The notes under the pieces were generated by a model. It worked only from the letters and a program-made list of their open reading frames with translations. It was not told where the DNA came from and made no database searches. Of a stretch of DNA of 64,000 bases, positions 32,551-42,800 are shown piece after piece. Numbering within the stretch: the stretch's first letter is position 1; every line of letters begins with the position of its first letter. The stretch covers positions 162,651,814-162,715,813 of the forward strand of contig JARDYH010000005.1 in the NCBI GenBank assembly GCA_029215795.1. Direction: 5' to 3'. The stretch is from Anniella stebbinsi. Lineage: Eukaryota > Chordata > Lepidosauria > Squamata > Anniellidae. The position numbers and the translations under genes were made by a program.

Positions 32551-34210
32551 ACTCCTCTGGTTGTGGTGCCTGGATACCAATGTCCCCGACCCTGCACATT
32601 TCGTGCAAAGCACGCTGTTGCTCCACCATATGCTCCAGCATGAGGTAGGTGGAGTTCCAGTGTGTGGCAACATCCTGAAGGAGCCAGTGTTGCGGGAGTT
32701 CCAACTCCGCCTGCTTCTCCCGCAGCAACCGACTTCCTTTGACACTGTGGTGGAAGTGTCCAGCCACCCTCCGACAGCTGTCCAGGACGTTGTGCACTGC
32801 TGGCATGGGAGGGTGAAGGCCACTGCTGCTCCCCATGCCAAGCCCACCACTCACTATGAGGTTTAAGATGTGGGCGATGCAGCAGACCCCCTCAAAACCA
32901 CTCTTACACACCACCCTGACCATATTGGCTCCCCCGTCCATGACCATATAACCGCGGGTGTGCTGATGCCCAGACAGCCACCCCTCCACCATGCAGTTAA
33001 TGGCCTCAGTGATCTCCACTGCCATGTGGGACTGGTCCAGGACTTCGATATGAAGGAGGACCCAACAGTAGCCCTCCTTCCCAGTCCCAAAAGTGATGGG
33101 TGCTTCCTTCCCTGTGGCTCCCCACCAGTGAGCCGTCAGGGACAGGTAAGCGTATGCTCCGCCCTTGCTGGACTACATGTCGGAGGTGAAGTGCACCTTC
33201 TGTGCCTCTGCCTGGCACAGTTGACCCATCACCAACTCCATGCATGCCCGGTACAAGGAGGGCACTACACGCCTGCTAAGGGTGGTGCGAGATGGCAGTT
33301 TATAGTATGGGACCACCATAGCCATCAGCCTCTTGAACCCTGCATTGTCCACAAGGCTGAATGGCTGGTCATCCAAAGCCACCATCTCACTGATGCAGTT
33401 GGTGAGCTGGTTGGGCATTGGAAACCTCCAACGCATAATCCCATACCTCTCCCACCCCAGGTCTTCTATGGTGGCCTGCCAAAGATGCTTGGGGATGGGA
33501 AATGGAGATTCAGGAGCCGTAGGAGCCTTTTGCTTGCCCTTAGTGCCACCACTCACCTGGGAGATGCCCACTTCTCTCCCAACCAGAAGCACGTGGTGGT
33601 TTCTTTGGAGGTGGTAGCACATGTTGGAGGTGGTGAGGTGCACCAGTTTTTTCCCCCTGCTGATGGCGGCCTTGCAATGCCGACATTCAGCAAAGAGGGG
33701 ATCCGCAGCCACCTCAAAGTGGTCCCACACCATGCTGCTCTGCTTCTGGGGTGAGTCAGTCTGCCCATCATCACTACCAGTGCCCCCTGGACTCTGGGGT
33801 GCTGCCACAGGAGCAGGGGTAGAAGGCCTCGAACAAGAGGTTTGGGTGGAGAGTGGCGAGGGAGCCACTTCTGCCTGCTGCTGCTCCTCCTCAACCAGCT
33901 GCTTCACCTCAGCGATGTCAGGAAAAAGGTCCCTGAGCACCAGGCTCCCCGCCTCAACCACTGGAACAGGAGATGGTGGTACTCCTACTCCAAGGCCAGT
34001 GCTGCTGCCACCGGCCTCTGGCTCTTCAAAGAGGGCCCTGCGGGCAGCAGAGCTTTCAGGAGGTGGTGCTGCTGGTGCCTCTGCCCACTTAAGCACAAAG
34101 GCAGACTTGCGATGAACTTTCACAGAGACAGCCACCCCAGTAGCAGCAACTCTCCTAGGCCCAGAGGAGCCACCTCGCCCAAGGCACGCCTTAGAGCCAC
34201 GTTTCATCAT
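32551..34210 (-). pseudogene. hAT transposase with BED zinc finger
   Basis: From MKRGSKACLGRGG (start at 34210 or 34207) the frame runs 345 codons. After a proline/serine-rich N-terminus it has a BED finger: VWDHFEV, CRHC and HLQRNHH as ligands. It then reads YKLPSRTTLSRRVVPSLY and HFTSDM, the region of the first catalytic aspartate, and stops. The homologous remainder continues in other frames to 32551: VMDGGANMVR (second aspartate region), CIAHILNLIV and DVATHWNSTYLMLEHMVEQQ, the conserved hAT tryptophan motif. The hATC dimerisation end is absent. It matches copy 3 at 45315-47000. Confidence 0.88.
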
Positions 34211-34321
34211 GGCAAAAAAAAAAAATAATGCTTTGCCAAAAACACTTTGTGTGTGCTGCTTTGGCCACAGATGTGTGTCACTAGCAGGCTACAGGACACA
34301 CCAGCACACTCACAGCCAATC

Positions 34322-34351
34322 AAACAAACACACACACACTCACACACACAT

Positions 34352-34384
<33 letters not shown>

Positions 34385-34386
34385 CA

Positions 34387-34441
<55 letters not shown>
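34322..34441 (+). repeat. (CA)n-(GA)n compound microsatellite
   Basis: About 60 bp of CA-rich repeat are followed by about 52 bp of GA repeat in the leader of hAT copy 2. Confidence 0.95.
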
Positions 34442-34443
<2 letters not shown>

Positions 34444-34498
34444 CTTTGGGGGGGGTTTGGGGGGTTATAACAGGAAACAGGGAAGGGAACAACACACT

Positions 34499-34720
34499 GG
34501 CTGAATTCGGATGACACAATAAGCAACTGGGGGGGAACAATCATCAATTGTATTGACTATCGTGTTGTTCAAATGTTGCCATAGTCAACTTAGCACTGAT
34601 CCTAATCCACACTACAGTTGATTATTTATTACCATGTTGTGTGGGGAGTACCCCCTATATAAACAACTGTAAAGTTGATTATTACCCCACCATTGACTAT
34701 CGTGTTGTCCGAATTCAGCC
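34499..34720. mobile_element. Harbinger-like MITE, 222 bp
   Basis: Terminal inverted repeats begin GGCTGAATTCGGA at both ends. The 3-bp target duplication ACT is at 34496-34498 and 34721-34723. The corresponding leader of hAT copy 1 lacks the insert and reads ACACACTCACTCA on the complementary strand. The interior is also largely an inverted repeat. A second copy is at 54531-54756 with duplication ATA. A 3-bp duplication suits PIF/Harbinger. Confidence 0.85.
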
Positions 34721-35311
34721 ACTCACTCACAGAACCCCCCAGTCACGCTAACCTAACCCTCAATCAAACCAAGAAGCAGCACACACACAAGGAACGAACC
34801 TGATACACAGAGGGGAACAGAAAGAAAGAAGCAAGAAGAAAAATATAGAAGAATCTACAATCGCCAGTATATAATGCACAGACCTCCACCAAAATACTCC
34901 TTCTCCTTCCAACTCCTACACCCCACAAAAATGGAAAAACCAAGGGTGGGGGTTTTATGCAGGGATATCCTTAGCCCTCCTCCAACATTGTGATTGGAGC
35001 CTGCTGGAATCCTTGCTGCACGATTGGTCACTGAAACTGTCAGTTTCATCAAGCACACCCCCACCTTCTAGCTCCGTCCATGTGGCGGCAAAAGAGAAAG
35101 CGCCTTCCGATAACACGATAAAATACGATACTTATCGTTGGACTTTCTATCGTTTCCGATAATTATCATTTGATTTCCTAGGATTTCCTATTGTATCATT
35201 ATCGTTAAATGGAGACACGATAGAGAGCATATTGTATAGTTATTGCCAATTTTAACGATACGATACACATCCCTAGTTCAAACCATTTGTTAGTATAGTT
35301 TTTTTGGCCAT

Positions 35312-36328
35312 TTATAGGGACGCCGGCTTTGTCTGGAGTGCCGAGAACAATTTCTCTATCACATTTTCAAAAGCTACAATACTCAGTTCAGGAGTGCTGG
35401 CCAGGGACATCTGCTCGATATTGTCTATCGTGTCCGGTGAGCTAACTAGTTGCTCAAATACTTCTGTCGTATGATTTGTCCATCTAATTCCTCTAGAACC
35501 AACAGTGAATTGCTGGCTAGACAGAAATGAATAACAGGGTCCCAACCTAAGAGGCCCATCCATCAGGATCCCAAGTTCTAAAGGAAGATGGTCACTTATC
35601 AGATGCTCAGCTACTCTAAAGTGGTAGTTCATACTTCCTAGAAATTTATGTGCCAGGATATAATCTATTACACTGGATCCTCTAGTGGAGACGTAGGTGA
35701 ATTCGCCTCTGCTATCCTCGGTTTTACCCCCGTTTAGGATTTCTAATTTTCTAGGTTGTTATTATACACAAACTGGAGTAGACACTGGCCTGCGTAATTT
35801 ATGCTGGGGTCTTTAGAGTGCCGTTGATTGGCCTTTAAAACTTTTTTTGTCTACCAATGCACCTATTCTGGTGGCTTCTGGGTCAACCAGAGAGGTGCCA
35901 GTTCTGGCATTAAAATCTCCTGCCAGAATAGGAAGGGCATGTGGGAATTTATCTACTAATTTCAAAAATAAGCTCTCAATTTTGTTCCAAGAGGTCCTTG
36001 TCATTTCCTTACAGACTTGAGGCGTCAGATATACATTAAACAGAAGCATAGTCAGTTTAGAGTTTTTAAATTTCAATACCAGTGCCTGCGCCATTGGATC
36101 ACCGTGCAGTTACTCCACTATTTTGACCTCAAGGGAAGATTAGATCAAACAGCAGAGTCCCTGGGAATCTCTTCCCTTATCCCTAGTATGAAAAGCTGGA
36201 AGGCAGGAAGACACATAACCTTCGACAAAGATTTTCTCCCGACACCAGGTTTCCTGCAATAGGATTAGATCAAATTGAGCCAAATAATCCAGGAACCTGC
36301 TTTTGCTAATTTTTGATCTCCATCCCAC
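35312..36328 (-). pseudogene. LINE apurinic-type endonuclease, broken
   Basis: Three frames carry successive parts. The first (36140-36328) has LAQFDLILLQETWC with the catalytic glutamate. The second (35813-36094) has LLFNVYLTPQ and ILAGDFNARTG, with the catalytic GDFN intact. The third (35312-35632) has HLISDHLPLELGI, the SDH end motif. Breaks separate them at about 36100-36140 and 35640-35810. The spacing and order fit the endonuclease of an I/Jockey-group LINE. No RT follows. Confidence 0.8.
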
Positions 36329-36379
36329 TTTGTTCCAGGATATCAGTTTTAGGAGTGTATTTCCCTCCCTGTTATTCAG

Positions 36380-37200
36380 TCAGTCTATCTCCAAGATTGG
36401 ATCCAGTCTTCCGTCTGCATTATCCTGGATACACCCATTTGTTTTATGACGAGGGCAGGTCATCTGACCTTCTATTCTACTATTCATTTTGATGTTAATG
36501 AGGGGGTCAGATATCCGTGGTTCTAGCTCCATCAATCCAGTTCGTTTAGTATTAGTGGCGTTCACAATATTGGGGATGGACTCCACAATCTTATTGGTGA
36601 GAGACCTGGACTTTAGTCCTTGTCTGTTAGAGGCTTTGGAAGGAACAGACTGACCTTCTTTGTTGTCTCTATCCATTACTAGACCAGGGTTGTGGACTTT
36701 GAGACCCTCCCACGGGGTCGATTGCTGATTCCATTCCATCCCCGTACCACCATACCCCGAGTGAAAATAATCCCCCCTCTTTAAGGCTATACTTCCTGGG
36801 CGGGAATCCTTAGGATCTGGTTGACCCCCTACCAGTAATCCTTTGCTATATTGGATTTTGGATTCCAAGCAACCCTTAAGGATAGATAGTTTAGTTAAAA
36901 TCTCCTGTTGTCCACTGGGTGGTAGGGCGCCAAAGCTGTCATTCAGTATTCCATGGTCTGACTCTGAATTTATACTGATGTTGGGCTTAGATGCACTAAG
37001 ATTCGGACTAGATTGTTGGGACAGAGTTAAAATACTGTCAGTTGTCATGTTCAGATCAATCAGATTCCCTGTGGGATGGTCTCCACAACCTGATCTATCA
37101 AGGCCCAACAGGCTCAACTGTAGTAGCAGAACCCTATTAATGAAATGTCTTTCGACCATCAGTCCATGCTGCTGCAACACCGACTTAATTCTATAAATAT
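36380..37200 (-). pseudogene. LINE ORF1-like frame
   Basis: An open segment of about 270 codons lies directly upstream of the endonuclease on the same strand. It is polar and rich in serine, asparagine and glycine, and ends DPILEID. I see no zinc knuckle or RNA-binding motif, so the ORF1 assignment is by position only. Its start is obscured because 37201 begins a partial hAT-type end (TAGGGGTGTGCATCAG). Confidence 0.5.
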
Positions 37201-37572
37201 TAGGGGTGTGCATCAGATCGGGTCCAAGGACTTTCCCCCTTGGTAGTAACAAAAGGAGGGGCAGATACAGATGCAAAGAAACATTATAAGAACGGGGTAA
37301 CAAATGAAAATGAACCAGTCTTGGTCGAACCCACAGCTGGCATCAGACGGACTAAACATAAATTCATTAAACAAAAAACCTACGGTTTACAAAAACAACG
37401 TTAAGGCTCTACAGTTTCCAACCAAGCACCAAAAAGCAGGGAAATTGAGAGTTAAGGCTCACAAGTCTTAACGCCACATCCTCCCTAAGGAGGCAGAAAG
37501 TGCAAGTGAAATTCTCATTCTCCCAAAGCAGATAAACCATGAGGACAGGGTGGAGAATATGATATGCAGAGG
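37201..37572. other. Partial hAT-type end and unassigned DNA
   Basis: The first 25 bp read like the left end of the N1/N2/hAT copy 3 group (TAGGGGTGTGCATCAGATCG), but the subterminal array is missing. The rest is unassigned. Confidence 0.5.
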
Positions 37573-37713
37573 TGACTGTGGGGTTGTGGAAAACTGATCA
37601 CGAACAACTTAGGGCCACCTACTTCTCTTTTTTTGTTTAGAGCAGCCCTTCCCCAACCTGGTGCCCTCCAAAGGTGTTGGACTACAATTCCCATCATTGC
37701 AAGTCAGTATGTC
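37573..37713 (-). repeat. Interspersed repeat shared with 20880-20990
   Basis: Reverse-complement match to 20880-20990, including CCTTCCCCAACCTGGTGCCC and TTGGACTACAATTCCCATCA. Confidence 0.7.
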
Positions 37714-38194
37714 TCCCCCTGAATAATGTGGCTTAGATCACGGTATTTGACTTTGGGAAATGGAGGTCAGGATTATTTTGTGAGCACTTGCTGTAGGTAT
37801 GTAGACAAAAATATTTTACATTCTTAGTGTATTTACTTTAATTGTTGACTGGGAAAGCATTCAGCACAGATAGAAACATTTCAATTTACTATTTGCAGGC
37901 TTTGCTGGTCTGGGGGAGTGATACAATTCATCCTGCTTTCAGGATATTGTCAGGCAGCCCCCGTGTCTAGATCCTTACATCTTGTGCTGGGTAATAACTA
38001 GGGGTGTGCATCGGATCGGATCGGATCCACAATCCGAATCCGATCCGCCCCGAAATCGGAAAAATCCAATCCAATCTGATCTGACCAACCCTCCGATCCG
38101 ATCCGATCCAACGAGGTCCGATCTGGATCAGATCGGATCGGCGGATCGGAAAGTTTTTAATGGCATTTTTAGCTTACTTTGGGGTTTGAAAAAT

Positions 38195-38515
38195 AATATG
38201 CTATAACTTTTTTGTTATAAGAAGTAGGAAGTTGTAACTCGCTCACATGGGAGAGTATGTATGTCCCCTCATGTGTTGAAAATTACAGAGAAATTGGTGT
38301 AATACTTTAGTGGGAAACAAAGGTTTATTAATATTAATGGCTTTTTACATGCGGCTTGTTGTTTACAGCCAAGAAAGAGAATATGCTGTGTAACATTTTT
38401 GTTTTAAGAGGTAGGTAGTTGAACCTTGCTCACATGGGATAGTATGTATGTCCCCTCATGTGTTGAAAATTACAGAGAAATTGGTGCAATACTTTAGTGG
38501 CAAAGAAAGGTTTAA
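38195..38515 (+). repeat. ~185-bp tandem duplication near hAT copy 3 left end
   Basis: Two units share GTATGTATGTCCCCTCATGT, GAAAATTACAGAGAAATTGG and ATACTTTAGTGG. They sit just inside the GGATC-rich subterminal region. Confidence 0.88.
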
Positions 38516-38985
38516 AACTTTATTATTTTCCAGTGGGGGGGAGGCTCTGTGTGTGTGTGTGTTCGACAGCTTGATCCACCAATTGTGCTTAGACTACATG
38601 AATGAATCACCCAATCCTGTTAAGGCTTTCTTCAGCCTCCAATTACAATGCTGGAGGAGGGCACACCCAGTATATATTCTCAGTCCTTCCCTTTTGGCTC
38701 TTTGTGGGGTGATTGAGTTGGAGGTTGGAGTGTTGATTTGGAGCTGGTGGTGAGATTGATTGAATTTTGGAGGTGTTTTGGAGTTTCTGGTTTCTTCTTC
38801 AGCTTTCCTTGTGCTTTCTTTCTCTCTGTATCTCTCTTGCATTTCTCTCTTGCATGTTTGTTTGTTAGTTTGTCCAGTTTGTCTTTAAAAAATATCTGTA
38901 GTAGTTAGTCTTGGGAGTGAGTGTGTTATCTTTCTTTCTCTCTCTCTCTGAAACCCCCCCCAAAAAATTACAAAAAAATATTTCT

Positions 38986-38988
<3 letters not shown>

Positions 38989-39023
<35 letters not shown>

Positions 39024-39042
39024 CGTGTGTGTGTGTGTGTGT
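38989..39042 (+). repeat. (CT)n-(GT)n compound microsatellite
   Basis: A CT run followed by a GT run in the leader of hAT copy 3, at the position equivalent to the tracts in copies 1 and 2. Confidence 0.92.
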
Positions 39043-39107
39043 TGCTGTGCTGTGTAGCCTGCTGCTACATAGCACACAAAAACTGTGGGCAAAGCACACA
39101 TACTTAT

Positions 39108-39776
39108 TGTCAAGGAAACGTAAACCATGTTCCCCTGCCGTGGCGGACCAACCCCGACCCGCCACCCGGTTCCCCAGCCAAAGCTGGCTTGAGCCAACAC
39201 CTGAAATAACGACACAGCAATTTAAGGACCAAAGCAGGTTTATTTACACACTATCTAGTTAAGGCTTCGGTCAAAAGCGGGAAAGGGTGGGTAGGAGAAG
39301 GGAGCAAAGGGGGGGGGTAGGGAATTGAGGTAGATGAGGTTAGCAGCACAAAGAAGGCACAAGCAGTAAAACAATTGGCATCCCCCCACCAATTAAGCAC
39401 ACTCTTAACAGTGTCAAGCTACCTTAAACCGAATAGGCCTATAAAACAATAAAAACTCTAACCCCCGGCTCGATCCAGCCAGACGAAGGTCACCTCTTCA
39501 CCGGGCCCAGGTCCGAAGAGAGATGACCCACCCAACTCCGGCTTTCGTTTATTATCCACTCACTCCTTAGCCCCCACCCTTGCACAGCCTGGGAACGAAA
39601 CCCTCCCTTAACGGTTCTTCAGCTGAAGGCCATTAAGCCCTAGCTCGTTAGCTGAGCACCTGCTTTTCCCGGCTGGTACTAACGAGATAAGTAGCTCAAA
39701 AATATGTCAACACAGGAGCTCATCCTCCTCCCTCCGCTGGAACCGCCAAGGCCCCCAGAAACCCAGGTCCTTCACA
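39108..39776 (-). repeat. Gypsy 3' LTR
   Basis: 669 bp, starting TGTCAAGGAA and ending GGTCCTTCACA on the plus strand, with 5-bp inverted-type TG...CA termini. Confidence 0.97.
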
Positions 39777-39791
39777 TCTCCCCCTTTAAGG
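39777..39791 (-). other. Gypsy polypurine tract
   Basis: On the minus strand CCTTAAAGGGGGAGA directly precedes the 3' LTR. The AAAGGGGGAGA core is the expected primer for plus-strand synthesis. Confidence 0.8.
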
Positions 39792-39868
39792 AGATGAGAC
39801 TTGGGGGTTTTCCTCCAAGTCCTTCATCTCTTCAGTAAGGTGACCCCCGAGTCCCCTCCCCACCCTCC

Positions 39869-42800
39869 TTAGTTCGGGTAGGCTCGGGACAACCCATCTG
39901 CTAGTACATTGTCGCGTCCCTTAATATGAGTCACGGTAAAGTCAAAGTCCTGAAGGGCCAAACTCCACCGAAGCAGCTTCCCATTGGATCCCTTCACTTT
40001 ATCTAACCAACACAAAGGGGAATGATCCGTCTGCAAATGGAAATGGCGTCCCCACAAATAGGGGCGCAGCTTCCCCAAGGCCCATACGATGGCCAAGCAC
40101 TCTTTCTCAACGGTGGCCAAGCTCTTCTCTCGAGGCAACAGCTTCTTGCTCAGGTAGGCCACGGGATGAAGCTGATGATCGGCCCCTTCTTGAAGCAATA
40201 CTGCCCCCAACCCCGTTTCGGAGGCATCCGTCTGAAGGGTGAAAGGTAAATCAAAATCTGGAGCCTGCAAAATGGGAGCCTCCATCATCCGGCCTTTCAA
40301 AGAGTCAAAGGCCTGTTGGCACTCCCCTGTCCATATCACCTGGATTGGGCATCGCTTTTTACACAAGTCTGTTAGGGGGGCAGCCAAAGCACTGAAATGA
40401 GGAACAAAGCATCGATAATATCCCGCCAGGCCCAAAAAAGACTGAACTTGCTTCTTTGTGTGAGGAATGGGCCAATTTCGAATAGACTCCACTTTAGCTT
40501 GTAACGGCTTGATCTGGCCGCCTCCCACCCTATGTCCCAGGTACACCACTTCTCCCAACCCAAATTGACATTTGGAGGCCTTCACTTTCAAACCAGCCTC
40601 CTGCAGGCGCTCAAACACTTGTCGCACATGCCCTAGATGTTCTTCCCAAGTTTGCGAAAAAATGGCCAAATCATCCAAATAAGCGCAGGCAAAGGCCCCT
40701 AACCCATTCAGAAGCCTGTCCATCATCCTCATGAAGGAGGAGGGGGCATTCTTCAACCCAAACGGGAGTACCGTAAACTCAAACAACCCCTTGTGCGTCA
40801 CAAAGGCCGTCTTGGGTATGGCATCCTCATCCAAGGGCACTTGCCAGTACCCCTTGGTCAAATCTAGAGTAGTAATGAATTTGGCGCTTCCCAATTGTTC
40901 TATTAAGTGATCAGACCTTGGCATAGGGTAGGGGTCCAACTGGGTCAAGGAATTGACCCTCCTAAAGTCTACACAGAAACGTATTTCTCCATTGGGCTTT
41001 CCCACCAACACCACGGGGGAGGACCATGAGCTATTAGAGGGCCGAATCACTCCCAAATCCTGCATGGCCTGCAATTCCCACTCAATCGTAGCCGCTTGGG
41101 CCCCTGTTGCCCTATAAGGGCAAGAGCGGATGGGGGGATGCATTCCTGTCTGAATGGAATGCTGAGCCCAAGAGGTTCTACCTGGGGTGGTAGAAAACAG
41201 ACCCTCAAACTCCGTCAGCAACGGTCGGAACCCTCTCTGTTGCTCCGGGATAAGGGTCGAGGGCAGAAGCACATTCTCCACCCCTCCCGGTTGCTGAAAC
41301 TCTGCTAGAATATCCAAAGGCTCCCCCACTTCATCCGCCTCGGGTTGCATTTCAAACACAAAATTGTGGCGGTCAACATACAGTTTCAACATATTTACAT
41401 GAAACACTTTAGGTTGTCTTGGAGTGTCTGGAAAATCCAGGAGATAATTCACCTCCCCCACCCTCTGCTTAACCACCAAGGGTCCTTCCCATTTTAGAGC
41501 CAATTTGTCCGGCTTAAGCTGTTTTAACACCAACACCTTATCCCCGGGTTGAAACACTCGCACCCGGGCCTTCCGATCATACCAGGCCTGTTGGCCTGCC
41601 TGAGCCTGGCTAAGATGGTCTCTGGCCGCTTCTTGGACCCCCTGCAGCGTCTGCTGGAGGTTACGCATAAAAGTCACCACTGAGGGAGAAGTCTTGGCCA
41701 CGGGTCCCTCCCATTCCTCTCGCAACAAAGTGAGGGGTCCCCGAATCTCCCTCCCAAACATCAACTCATTAGGAGAAAATCCTAAACTCTCTTGAGGAGC
41801 ATCTCTATAAGCAAAGAGCAATAAGGGCAGCCCTTGATCCCAGTCAGTAGGGTGGTCCACCGCATAGGCTCGGATCATTCTCCCCAAAGTTTGGTTCAAA
41901 CGTTCCACTAGGCCGTTGGTCTGGTGATGGTAAGGCACTGAGAAGGCATATTCCACTCCGCCAAGCTCCCACATCTTCTGGAACAGTTGGGACACAAACC
42001 CTGGTCCACGGTCCGAGAGGACACCCCGGGGCATTCCTAGGCGGGCACAAATAGATAACATAGCTTTAGCCAGCATGGAGGCTGTAATAGATGACAACGG
42101 AACCGCCTCTGCATAGCGGGTAGCAAAGTCAATAACTGTTAACACAAACCGCTTTCCTGATCGGGTAGGGGGATTGAAGGGACCCAACACGTCCAGTCCG
42201 ATACGTTCAAAAGGTGTCTCCACAATTGGTAACGGTTGCAAGGGGGCATTAGGGTGGTCTCGATTGAATCCCACTCTCTGGCAGACATCACAGGAACGGC
42301 AGTAATCTTTCACGGCTTGAGCCACCAACGGCCAATAAAATTCTTTAGAAATGCGGGTTAGAGTACGCTTCCGCCCCAAATGTCCTCCCCAGGCCGTAGC
42401 ATGGGCCAGCTGAAGAACTGGCTCTCGATAGCCCCGTGGCACCACCAATTGCCGGCACACCTTCCAGGGTTGCTCTAAACCTTTAGGAGCGAACTCCCTG
42501 TAAAGGGCTCCATCTTGCCAGAAGAATCGAACTGGGTGCTGGGGGGTCACATCTACAACTCCTCTCTCAGCCTCTTCCCGGCATTCCTGAAGGGAGTCGT
42601 CCTCCCGCTGAGCGGCCTTAAAAGCGGGGTTAGGGTTGGCTGAATTGGTCTCTGAGGGGACCACCGGCTCCTCCAAGCTCTCCTCTAGTCCCCCTCTGGA
42701 TCCAGGAACCCCTGGCTCTCGGGTCTCTTCCTCTGTTGACTCCTCTCCTGGTTCAGTTAGGGAGGTAGAAGTCTGAGCATTGGACTGGCTCTGAGTGACT

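Larger units (their letters stand above)
32551..35275 (-). mobile_element. hAT transposon copy 2, 3' half missing
   Basis: A minus-strand hAT element whose 5' terminus is at 35275 (TAGGGATGTGTATCG on the minus strand). Subterminal ATCGTTAAAAT and CGATAATTATC motifs follow, then a leader with the same CA/GA microsatellite region as the other copies. The transposase starts at 34210. Similarity to hAT copy 3 ends at about 32550, where Penelope copy 2 begins; the transposase end and the 3' terminus are absent. Confidence 0.85.
35276..37200 (-). mobile_element. APE-type LINE, 5' part (ORF1 and endonuclease)
   Basis: The minus strand shows an N-terminal ORF (36380-37303) followed by endonuclease pieces. 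There is no reverse transcriptase; sequence stops at hAT copy 2 (35275). The element could be the 5' part of the same LINE group as the RT fragment at 52895-55200, but no overlap exists to prove it. Confidence 0.65.

Noticed and set aside
34209..34547. Open frames of HTHT, RERE and LSLS repeats
   Set aside because: They are translations of the CA/GA microsatellite.
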